Assembly (NCBI GenBank): GCA_963971535.1
Contig: OZ020590.1
Location: forward strand, 148,875,680 to 148,939,679
Length of the DNA stretch: 64,000 nucleotides
Direction: 5' to 3'
From: Notolepis coatsorum
Lineage: Eukaryota > Chordata > Actinopteri > Aulopiformes > Paralepididae
How positions within the stretch are numbered: position 1 is the stretch's first letter; each line of letters starts with the position of its first letter. Position numbers and translations under genes: made by a program. The notes beneath the pieces are model-generated. The model searched no databases and was not told the origin of the DNA. It saw nothing but the letters and a program-made list of their open reading frames with translations. Shown here in pieces: positions 1 through 64,000 of the stretch.

Positions 1-487
1 GGAATATAAGGCAAATCAAGGAGGAATAAAAAATTATCCATTGTTCCATTCTCCTCTGATCCTAAAATAACCATTACCAATCAGAATGCAATGATTGGCT
101 GGGCTACCTGCCTGTCTAACTACGTCCTGCGTGCGTGTGTGCTGCCAGCCAGTCTGGGGCAGTGGAAGGCTAGCCATGTAGCTAATGCTGCAGCTACTAG
201 CTAGTTGGAACTCCCTGTCTACCATTAGATTACAAAAGTTATACTTCTGTATATACGCTTCCACTGCGAAATAAGCACACACAAAAAAAAATGTTTTTTG
301 AAAAGGCCACAACAAAAAAGCAGCTGGATCAGAGTTCAGCACTTCAACGATGACATCAACTGATGCAGCTAAAGCTACAGCTGAAAAGCGATGCAATAGT
401 TGCAGAGTTTCTGTTGGACAGGTAATTACTTTCTTTTTGTTTCAGGGGGGATTTGTTATTCTGCTTTAGTGTATACCGCTATGTGGG
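1..487. other. Intronic sequence, nothing recognised
   Basis: Downstream intron of the dynein gene. No dynein homology on the minus strand. The short open frames seen here have no recognisable domain. Confidence 0.4.
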
Positions 488-651
488 AGCGACAGTGGCT
501 CGGGAGGTAGAGCAGTCGTCTGGTAATCCGGAGGTTCCTGGTTCGATTCCCGCTCCTCCCATTGCATCGGTGTGTGCATTTGTGAGAGGAAAATGTGAGG
601 AACAAATTGTAAAACGCTTTGGACAAAACCGCTATATAAACGCACCATTTA
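488..651 (+). repeat. tRNA-derived SINE (family A), internally deleted
   Basis: Starts GCGACAGTGGCTCGGGAGGT with a Pol III A-box-like segment and a B box (GGTTCGATTCC), and ends with the family tail (AAAACGCTTTGGACAAAACC). The middle of the full-length family (seen at 33430-33730) is missing. Confidence 0.8.
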
Positions 652-999
652 CTATATATATAGTTTTTTTTTAATCAAATTTACCATTGATTATTTATGG
701 AGGGGCTTCACTGCTTCACTCAGAGGGAGGGCTGAAGGGAGAGGTGGGGTGTATGAGATGTGGATAAAAAATAATTGGGACTTGCTCCACAATCATATAG
801 ACCAGCTTTAATGTGAGAGAATCCTGACTGAATTGTATGAATGCTGCCAGGTTTAACTATACTTCATATTTTTTAGCAGATGTTTTAGTTTGAGCTTATT
901 ACTGACATTAAAGATGTATAACAGAGCTTTCCCAACTAACACATACAGAGTTTGTATTAGTATTCCCTAATGCTAGGGCTGGACTTCTGGACTTGAACG

Positions 1000-1205
1000 T
1001 TGTGCTGCACTGTATCCATGTCCCCAACCACTGCACGTTTTACAGTCGTATTGTTGTCTCACTGTTCTGTCCTGTCTTGCACTTTACAATTATTTATTTA
1101 CTGTTGTATTGTTCTTAATTGTGAAAAAAGCATGCACTGTAAATGTCAAATCACGTTCCATTTGTACTGCAATATGGTGAATAAAGTAATCTGAATCTGA
1201 ATCTA
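1000..1205 (+). repeat. Non-LTR retrotransposon 3' end
   Basis: Ends GGTGAATAAAGTAATCTGAA with a (CTGAAT)n tail, the pattern of a LINE 3' terminus with its polyadenylation signal. Family not identified. Confidence 0.5.
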
Positions 1206-1514
1206 CCAGATGAATAGCCTCATAACCATTTTTCAAACTGTTATCTTTGCTCTTACATTGTTTACATGAATTTTCAGATTTCTTTAGAATGTTCTGCTTG
1301 TAAAAACATCTTCATTTTATTTACAGGTTAGTTGTAGGATTCTGAGGGGGAAGAATTATAGACCAATCCATTTAAAGCACAAATACGTGATTTTTCACCC
1401 TCTGCACACTGTTCCTTGGGCAAAAGTTGTAAATAAATGTTAACCTGTAGTGCAATGGTGCACAGTGTAACTTTTATACCGGTAACTTGATACATCTCTG
1501 TGAGAAAGACTCAC

Positions 1515-56560
<55,046 letters not shown>

Positions 56561-56984
56561 TTCTGTTAGGGGAAAAAGGAACACATTGTAGGGGGGGTAC
56601 AATATGTACAGTCCAAGGGTGGGCCTATTATTTAGATGTGTTCTCATATCAAAGCTGCTTAATTAAACGGTTACAGTTCTCCCCCACTAAATTTTTTTAG
56701 AGGCATTTTCATATTATCTTTCTTTTTCCTACATTACACAAGTTAAATATGTCTTGATTGGCACATATTCTCTAGAGACAGCCGTTTAAAATCCCTCAGG
56801 TTTGCAAAGAGGTTTGGTTTGGGTTTGATTGCAATGCCCCCCACGATCATCGGTAAAAATATTGACATTTTAATTGAGAGGGTTGCTTCTTTATTGTGAC
56901 TTTGAATGAATGAATGAATGAAAACTTTATTAACAGATTGCAGAATGGGTACTTTCTGCTTGTTGTGAGATTCATTGTACGTTG

Positions 56985-58512
56985 AATGAATGAATGAATG
57001 AAAACTTTATTTAACAGATTGCAGAATGGGTACAATACAGTACGGCTCAATACATACAATTGTTAAGGGGATGCAGACCTGAGAAAGACGTTTGTCTTGT
57101 TTCCATCAGGGTCCCCCATTTTCAATTCATATAGACATTTATGACATACATAACATACATGACATTTATGGCATAGGGACATATAGGTATTTAGTACTGA
57201 TACATTTGTGACATAGGCGGTATTCAAATATACAGTACTGTTACCCCTAGATCCTGACAGAGTATATACATATGATGGGGAGGGGACTGTACATTAGGAG
57301 GGGGTGGGTGGGTGGGAGGGGAATATACATACGGCGGGGAGGGAATATATACATGCGGTGGGGAGGAGACTGTCTATTAGGAGGTGGTGGGGGTTTTGGG
57401 CATTTACGGTGGCCAGTTTCGAATTGCAGCCTCCCGTAGGTGCTCTTTGAGGGCGGTTTTGAATGTGGGCAGGGATTCACATTCCTTTACAGCTTTGGGT
57501 AGGGCGTTCCACATTGTTGTGGCATAATTGCGAAACGTGTTTAGTCCCTTGTTTGAGCCGAATCTGGGTTTAACATGATTTGTTGAGCTTCCTCTGGTGT
57601 AGTGGTTGTGGTATTCACTGACCTTTGGGAAGTATTTTGACATGTACATGGGCACCCCGGTCGTATAGTGTATCTTGTAGACCAGGCCCATTGCAAGTTG
57701 CTGTACTCTGTCGTCTACTCTAAGCCATCCTAGGTTGGCAAAGTGGGCAGGGGTGAGGTGGGTTCTGGGGTTCAGGTCAAGTAGTAGTCTGACCAGTTTG
57801 TTTTGTGATGTTTGTAATTTTGTTTTAAGCGCCTTTGAGGTGCTTTGGTACCATGAGGTGCACGCATAGTCATAGTACCCTTGAATGAGTGCTCCTGCCA
57901 GAGTCCTCAGGGTATTCTTGTTTACCAGAGAGGAGATCCGGTACAAGAATCTAGTTCGTTGGTTGACTTTTTTTATTACATTGGATGCCATTTTGTCACA
58001 GGAAAGATTTGCCTCTAGGATGGAACCCAGGTAGGTAATTTCGTCTTTCCTTGTGACAATATTGTCACCCACTGTAACTGAGAAGCCGTCGGTCTTGCTG
58101 AGTTTGTTATTTGAACCGAAGAGAATGGACTCTGTTTTGCCCATGTGTAATGATAGTTTGTTATCAGCGAGCCATATGCAGATTTTGCCTAGTTCCGTGC
58201 TGAGGGTTTTTTCAACCTGCAATTTGTTCTTGTCAGAGACCAGCAGGGCTGAGTCGTCCGCAAACAGGAACAAGTTGCAGTCACAGGCTGACGACATGTC
58301 ATTTGCATAAATTAGGAAGAGTAGCGGTCCTAGTATGCTTCCTTGTGGAACACCACAGCTCACTGTGAGGGGGGGGGATAGAGTACCGTTTACCTCTACC
58401 ATCTGTTCTCTCCCCTCCAGGTAGGATTGCATCCAGCTCACTGATAGGCTATCAAAACCAATTGCTTTTAGCTTGTCCATTAGAATGGAGTGATTGACAG
58501 TGTCGAAGGCCT
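56985..58512 (-). mobile_element. Non-LTR retrotransposon, 5' truncated, with reverse transcriptase ORF
   Basis: An open frame of 358 codons (58480-57404), open upstream to 58512, carries FDTVNHSIL, GVPQGSILGPLLFLIYANDM, FADDSALLVS and NKLSLHMGKTESILFGS: the catalytic half of a jockey/CR1-group reverse transcriptase. It ends EAAIRNWPP. The 3' UTR leads to AATAAAG and a (TTCA)n tail at about 56985. No endonuclease part remains. It sits in intron 1 in the same orientation as the gene. Confidence 0.88.
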
Positions 58513-58736
58513 AACATTAACATTAAAATCATTCGAAAACAACACGAGGCACAGTATTCTTACACCAAGAAAGTACATTTGAAAATGAATGTTAAATATA
58601 TCACCCTTTAAGTTAGCTGGCGTTAGGTTAACACCCGGCTGCTCTCTATAACGTCACAGCGTTAGATCTAAGTTGGCTAGTCAACACAAGTATTAATTCG
58701 TTTAAAAGTTAATCACAAATAGTGAAATTCACTTAC

Positions 58737-58800
58737 CGCTTCGTTCTGAGATAAAACAGCAATGTTTGTAACGTTGTTTGATACTCGATACTATCAGAGA
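58737..58800 (-). other. dnah7: Probable non-coding exon 1 (5' UTR) of the dynein gene; right end approximate
   Basis: A consensus donor (AAGCG then GTAAGTG on the minus strand) lies at 58736/58737, just downstream of the X-box. No long open frame is joined here, and the translation start falls 2 nt into the next exon, so this is taken as a 5' UTR exon. The transcription start is not visible, so the right boundary is a guess. Confidence 0.55.
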
Positions 58801-58808
58801 ACATTAAC

Positions 58809-58815
58809 GTAAATA
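58809..58815. promoter_or_regulatory. Forkhead (FOXJ1-type) site
   Basis: GTAAATA matches the forkhead core RTAAAYA and lies 21 bp from the X-box. FOXJ1 and RFX factors jointly switch on motile-cilium genes, so the pairing fits the gene, although one 7-mer alone is weak evidence. Confidence 0.5.
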
Positions 58816-58836
58816 AACGGATGGTTGAACCATTTT

Positions 58837-58850
58837 GTTACCATAGAAAC
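58837..58850. promoter_or_regulatory. RFX X-box
   Basis: GTTACCATAGAAAC fits the bipartite RFX consensus (GTNRCC, 2-nt spacer, RGNAAC). X-boxes within about 100 bp of the start site are typical of ciliary genes. It lies about 100 bp upstream of the exon 1 donor, in the position expected for the dynein promoter. Confidence 0.75.
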
Positions 58851-59341
58851 TGTAAACCGAGTCGCTGTGGGTCCGCACCATTACCTGTACGCCTGTGCGG
58901 GTAGGCGGAGTCTGGGAGATTGATAAGACAGAGAGAACGGGTAGATGACGTCGTTCATGCTTACTTACTTACTTACCTACTTACTTACATCAACTATATT
59001 GTGAATATCTGTCAACTAGGAAGGCTACATTTCCGTGTATTTTGCTTGCCTTGCTGTCTGCCTGGCTGCCGCTGGCTGCAGTTTTCTCCGCCCTCGACCT
59101 CAAAGCGGTGCACCGGCGCCAGGAAATGGAGCGCTATCAATGTCTTGAAAGACGAACCGCCCCCCTTCCTCTACAAAAACTTTAGCCACTGCCTCCGAAA
59201 ACCGTACAGAAGTTGCGCGTACATTTAATTTAAAACGAACAGATTGTGACCTCACCACCATAGGTTGATTTCCAAGTATGTCATCATTATTCTGTTTTAT
59301 CTTATCAAATAGACCATGGATATGGATGGACCCCCATGTGA
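58851..59341. other. Upstream flank of the dynein promoter, no gene recognised
   Basis: Contains a CRE-like TGACGTC at 58946-58952 and a (TTAC)n run. A 102-codon plus-strand frame here has no recognisable domain and is not called. Confidence 0.4.
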
Positions 59342-59495
59342 TTAGATATTAGAATGAATGAATGAATGAATGAATGAATGAATGAATGAATGAATGAATG
59401 AAAACTTTATTTAACAGATTGCAGAATGGGTACAATACAGTACGGCTCAATACACACAATTGTTAAGGGGATGCAGACCAGAGAAAGACGTTTGT
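59342..59495 (-). mobile_element. Non-LTR element 3' end with (TGAA)n tail
   Basis: Long (GAATGAAT)n tail then TTTATTTAACAGATTGCAGA; the same family as 56985-58512. Confidence 0.78.
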
Positions 59496-59499
59496 CCAG

Positions 59500-60335
59500 G
59501 CACGCGGGAACTATAAAACGGCAGGGGGTGCTGGGGGGGTCGCCAGATGATTTTTTTTTTTTTTTTTTTGGTCAGGCCACTGAACTTAGAAGCAGGCCAG
59601 GCCAGTGTTTCTATTTGCACCAGCGCAATAGTTAGATAACCTAGGTGGGGAACAACCAGGAGATCACTGCAACTCACACAAGTTGGAGAACTATCTCTCT
59701 CTCTCTCTCTCTTGCTCTCACACACACACAAAGGGAGCCGCATGTGATTGGTGGAGGCGGGATCCTTACGAAAAACTGCTAATCATTGACACATGCTAGC
59801 CTGTAATAATCCCCCCCAGAAAAATGTACTTTGCATTTGATATATTGCAAATATATGCCATCACACACACTGGCATTTAAAGGGTTAGAATTATAAAATG
59901 AATATGTGGTGTTATGATCAGGGCTGAAGTTGAATAAAATATTGTATTTATCAATTACAAAAAACTGAAAATCCATAAAAATCTGTGTTGTTGCTAATCA
60001 TACATATGCTAGCCTGTTTTTTAACAATAAGTTGTGATGCCATCACAAACACTGGCATTTAAAGGGTACAAATAAAAAAAATGCCTGCACCAGAATGCAG
60101 GAAATTAAGTCTTTGTAACAAAGAAATTCCTGGTGGGGGACCCCCAGACCCCCTGCTTAAAAAGTGGCCTGACTGGGGCTATATTTCCTGGCCTGAATGA
60201 TTTCCCCAGTCCGGCCCTGGTTAAAAGCCTCCAATGCTTATTAGTGTGTGTGCGTTTGAACGTTTGCATGTTTCAACCATACATTTCCATTTAAAATATT
60301 TTTTTTTACCTCCTATAATAGTGGGGGTCGCGGCT
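59500..60335. other. Repeat-derived sequence, unclassified
   Basis: Contains two similar blocks (ATGCTAGCCTGTAATAATC near 59792 and ATGCTAGCCTGTTTTTTAA near 60006, each followed by a CACTGGCATTTAAAGGGT block). Possibly a transposon remnant related to the adjacent transposase pseudogene. No intact frame. Confidence 0.4.
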
Positions 60336-60339
60336 CTCT

Positions 60340-61033
60340 GACACCGTTTTTTTTGGGTTGCGGCCTGAAAAGTTTGGGAACCCCTGGTCTAGCCTGTACC
60401 CCCCAGACATGTTGCTGGCCCCGTCAAAACAGTATCCTATCAGCCTCTCCATGGGCAGGTCGAGGCGTAAAAGTATTTTATACACAAAAACAGCGTCTCG
60501 GCTGTTGTGTCTGGCCGGGCATTGTAAAAACCCCAAAAGAAGTTCTGAGCTTCCAAGTTGTCATCGGCTAACTGTATATTACACGAGAATTGTTCTTTTC
60601 CAGTGATTGACATCAGTGGTTCCGTCAGCGCTCAAGCCAAAGATTGGGCTTTTGGATGCTTTGCCTCTAATTTGTCGCTGAATATCATGGGCAAGCAGCT
60701 GTAAGATTTCGTTTTGGATGTTGTTGGACATCCAGTTGTCTCTCTTTTGGAGCCAATTCTTCAACTCGGGATCAGACTCGGTGCGCACTCTTTCCATCAT
60801 GAGCTGCCATAACACCCCATCCCTATTTGCATCACCCCTCAGTGGAAGCCCCTGGCGCCCGAGGGGGGGTATAGGGGAACAGACTCAGTTAACTCTTCAA
60901 TACCTGATGCTGAGGCTGAACCTGTCGTCTCTGTCTCTCTCTGACGTTTATCAGATTTAGTGGGACTGTCACTGGGACCGGCAAGACGTTTCGAAAATAA
61001 ATCTGATATTTTTCTTTTCTGCGAGTGAGACAT
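60340..61033 (-). pseudogene. DUF4371/ZMYM1-like hAT transposase, broken
   Basis: Fragments in three frames: MSHSQKRKISDLFSKRLAGP (N-terminus), then NEILQLLAHDIQRQIRGKA with FGLSADGTTDV, then LPMERLIGYCFDGASNMSG. The ADGTTD and CFDGASNMSG motifs are typical of hAT-derived DUF4371 proteins. Frameshifts and loss of the C-terminal half make it non-functional. Confidence 0.75.
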
Positions 61034-61250
61034 TCTGTGCTAGCAAAGTCTGACTACTAGCTCAAATCGACTGACTGCGCAAGCACTGTATCACAGTAGC
61101 TCAGTGGTTCGTGGTGCGTGGGAAGGGCTGGAGACAGGAGGTGAATACAATTAGTTGTTTCACCTGTCATTCAATCAGTCTGTGACAGTCTGTCATCACT
61201 CGAAAATCTACTCGGTTTTACACGTATGATTGTGTACATACAGTAGTGTA

Positions 61251-61345
61251 ATGAATGAATGAAAACTTTATTTAACAGATTGGAGAATGGCTACAATACA
61301 GTACGGCTCAATACACACAATATTAAAATGGTGACGTGCTTTGAG
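61251..61345 (-). mobile_element. Non-LTR element 3' end, short copy
   Basis: TGAATGAATGAAAACTTTAT then ACAGATTGGAGAATGGCTAC; diverges after about 61322. Confidence 0.65.
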
Positions 61346-61521
61346 CAGGATAAACTTATAATATACAGTGTTACAGTTATACAGTTACAGAGGGGGTGCT
61401 GCAGCACCCCCCGCACCCCACCTTCCCGCGTCCCTGTGTTTGTCTTGTTGTTTACATGATCAGGGTCCCCCATTTTCATTTCATAGTGACATTTATGACA
61501 TACACAACATACATGAAATGA

Positions 61522-62460
61522 ATGAATTAATGGAAACTTTATTTAACATATTGCAGAATGGGTACAATACAGTACGGCTCAATACACACAATTGTTAAGG
61601 GGATGCAGACCTGAGAAAGACGTTTGTCTTGTTTACATCAGGGTCCCCCATTTTCAATTCATATAGACATTTATGACATACACAACATACATGCCATTTA
61701 TGGCATAGGGACATATAGGTATTTAGTACTGATACATTTGTGACATAAACGGTATTCAAATATACAGAACTGTTACCCCTAGATCCTGACAGAGTATATA
61801 CATATGATGGGGAGGGGACTGTACATTAGGAGGGGGTGGGTGGGTGGGAGAGAAATATACATACGGCGGGGAGGAGACTGACATTTGGAGGGGGTGGGTG
61901 GGTGGGAGAGAAATATACATACGGCGGGGAGGGAATATATACATGCGGTGGGGAGGAAACTGTCTATTAGGAGGTGGTGGGGGGTTTGGGCATTTACGGT
62001 GGCCAGTTTCGAATTGCAGCCTCCCGTAGGTGCTCTTTAAGAGCGGTTTTGAATGTGGGTAGGGATTCACATTCCTTTACAGCTTTGGGTAGGGCGTTCC
62101 ACATTGATGTGGCATAATTGCGAAACGTGTTTAGTCCCTTGTTTGAGCCGAATCTGGGTTTAACATGATTTGTTGAGCTTCCTCTGGTGTAGTGGTTGTG
62201 GTATTCACTGACCTTTGGGAAGTATTTTGACATGTACATGGGTACCTTAGTCGTATAGTGTATCTTGTAGACCAGGCCCATTGCAAGTTGCTGTACTCTG
62301 TCGTCTACTCTAAGCCATCCTAGGTTGTCAAAGTGGGCAGGGGTGAGGTGGGTTCTGGGGGTAAGGTCAAGTAGTAGTCTGACCAGTTTGTTTTGTGATG
62401 TTTGTAATCTTGTTTTTAGCGCCTTTGAGGTGCTTTGGTACCATGAGGTGCACGCATAGT
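61522..62460 (-). mobile_element. Non-LTR element, 3' half
   Basis: Encodes the same C-terminal reverse transcriptase part ([40 protein letters not shown]) as 57404-58480, with a 3' UTR containing an internal duplication of the ATACATACGGCGGGGAGG block. Confidence 0.85.
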
Positions 62461-62464
62461 CGTG

Positions 62465-62752
62465 ACATGACATCATGACATAAAAGGACATACAGGTATA
62501 TAGTACTGTTACATTTGTGACATATACGATATGCAAATATACAGTACTGTTACCCAGAATCCTAACAGATAATATATACATGTGATGGGGAGGAGACTGT
62601 ACATTAGGAGGGGGTGGGAGAAAATAATGGTGGGGAGGAGACTGTCCATTAGGAGGGGGTGGAGGGGGGTGGACATTTACGGTGGCCAGTTTCGAATTAC
62701 AGCCCCCCGTAGGTGCTCTTTGAGAGCTGTTTTGAATGTGGATAGGGATTCA
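62465..62752 (-). mobile_element. Non-LTR element fragment interrupted by the LTR retrotransposon
   Basis: Another copy of the same 3' UTR and C-terminal end; its similarity stops at GATAGGGATTCA where the LTR begins at 62753. Confidence 0.75.
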
Positions 62753-63171
62753 TGTCAGAATGCAGGTAGGTGAATTCCAATGGTTGAAGGCAATCACAGA
62801 GACAGAGAGTGTTTACTCTTGAACAGGTTCGACTTTAATAGTAAGAACACAGAGTAAATTCTAAGAGAGAACAAGTGCTAAAAGCACAAGTGTAAGATAA
62901 GGTAAATGGGAGCTTATTGGAGGTCCACAGAAGAACCGTCCGCGTTATCCCCGAACGCAATTAGTGAAGACCTGACAATGGACAAGCAGAAGAGAGGTAT
63001 GTTAAATAGAGACCAAATACCAACATTCCACACACACCCCCGTGACAGCCAATCAGGAACCACCCCTAAGTGACAGCACTAATTGACAGGGAAATGACAG
63101 GTGACAAGCCCAGTGACATATGCCAGGAATGTGGGTGGTCACCGACCGAGGTCGGTGTCCAAAACGTAACA
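62753..63171 (-). mobile_element. 3' LTR of a Ty3/gypsy retrotransposon
   Basis: On the minus strand the block starts TGTTACG and ends CTGACA (TG...CA termini), about 419 bp. It is preceded by a purine-rich tract (GGGGGAGGGTAC), the expected plus-strand primer. The matching 5' LTR would lie right of the window. Confidence 0.75.
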
Positions 63172-63202
63172 GTACCCTCCCCCGACGAACGGCACCAGAC
63201 GT

Positions 63203-64000
63203 TCACCTAGGAGCCTCGGGATTCAGCCGCCGGAAATCAACGATCAGGCTGGGATCTAAAATATCCCTTTGAGGCACCCAAGAACGCTCTTCTATCCCGT
63301 ACCCCTCCCAATCCACCAAGAACTGAAACCCCCTACCCCTCCGCCTACAACCCAGTATCCTCCGCACCGTGTAAATGGGTTGACCGCCAATAAACCGGGG
63401 CGGAGGAACCACAGGCAGTGGCGGGGCCAAGGGCGATGAGAGGAATGGCTTCAACAGGGACACATGAAACGTCGGATGAACCCTCATAGAGCTCGGAAGT
63501 CGTAGCTTGTAAGCCACTGGATTAACCCGATGAATCACTTTAAATGGTCCTATAAAGCGAGGAGCCAGCTTCTTGGATTCCACCCGGAGAGGGAGATCCC
63601 GGGTGGAAAGCCAAACCCGCTGCCCTGGACGGTAAACTGGAGCCGGACGACGCTTACGGTTAGCCTGCCGTTGGGTACTAACCGAAACCTTCTGTAGCGC
63701 CTTCCGAACCTGTTTCCACGTCCTGCGACAGCGAGCCACATGTGCCTGGGCCGAGGGCACCTCCGCCTCCTGCTCCTGCTCGGGAAACAGAGGAGGTTGA
63801 AAACCATACTGGCACTGAAAGGGAGACATACCGGTAGAAGAGGAGAGAAGGGTATTATGCGCATACTCAGCCCAAGCCAACCTCCTACTCCACGTTGCCG
63901 GACTACCGGCAACGTAACACCTCAAGACCCCCTCCAAATCCTGGTTGACCCTCTCCGTCTGCCCGTTCGACTGTGGATGGAACCCAGACGACAGACTGAC
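63203..64000 (-). mobile_element. Ty3/gypsy polyprotein 3' part: integrase C-terminus and chromodomain (partial)
   Basis: A minus-strand frame open from the right part of the window to 63203 contains the integrase tail with [19 protein letters not shown], the GPF motif ([20 protein letters not shown]) and a chromodomain ([17 protein letters not shown]). Chromodomains direct integration of chromoviral Ty3/gypsy elements. The frame looks intact; protease and reverse transcriptase lie beyond the edge. Confidence 0.88.

Noticed and set aside
488-651. Possible tRNA gene (A and B boxes)
   Set aside because: No cloverleaf can be closed, and the same sequence recurs nine times with a common non-tRNA body and tail, so it is a SINE.
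58920-59228. 102-codon plus-strand frame upstream of the dynein promoter, as a divergent gene
   Set aside because: No recognisable domain, partly made of a (TTAC)n repeat, and no splice or start context.

Overview
The window looks like teleost fish nuclear DNA. It holds short vertebrate-type exons in long introns, two tRNA-derived SINE families, LINE 3' ends with short microsatellite tails, several hAT-type and TTAA-flanked MITE families, a Ty3/gypsy element with an integrase and chromodomain tail, and a very high load of micro- and minisatellites. There is no bacterial gene organisation, CRISPR array or operon. Calls rest on reading the sequence; no alignment was run.

One host gene dominates. 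On the minus strand, from a promoter near 58.8 kb to the left edge, lie one probable non-coding first exon and 56 coding exons of an axonemal inner-arm dynein heavy chain, best matched to DNAH7. I placed each exon by its splice sites, conserved dynein sequence and reading phase. The frame is intact through all 56 coding exons, giving 8,735 nt or about 2,911 residues: the tail and linker (about 56.6-29.7 kb), AAA1 (29.1-24.6 kb), AAA2 (23.8-17 kb), AAA3 (16.8-11.9 kb), AAA4 (10.7-8.1 kb), the stalk and microtubule-binding domain (8.1-2.4 kb) and the start of AAA5 (1.9-1.5 kb). The rest of AAA5, AAA6 and the C-terminal domain, roughly 1,100 residues, must lie beyond the left edge. The gene reads as functional, not as a pseudogene.

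The introns are built almost wholly of repeats. The most unusual feature is that at least five minisatellites are tandem copies of the gene's own exon-intron junctions: exon 51 donor (56-bp unit), exon 40 donor (49 bp), exon 39 acceptor (28 bp), exon 35 acceptor (about 75-90 bp) and exon 27 donor (25 bp). Each unit carries exonic bases plus a complete splice site, so the gene has tens of extra copies of its own splice sites beside the true ones. Three more arrays start within about 20 nt of a donor. Separately, the whole intron between exons 42 and 43 is the 3' end of a non-LTR retrotransposon, with both splice sites at the ends of the element.

The right flank (58.9-64 kb) is a graveyard of mobile elements: copies of the same non-LTR element, a broken DUF4371/hAT-type transposase, and a Ty3/gypsy retrotransposon whose 3' LTR is inserted in one of the LINE copies. 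Just upstream of the dynein gene sit an RFX X-box and a forkhead site, the expected regulatory pair for a motile-cilium gene.
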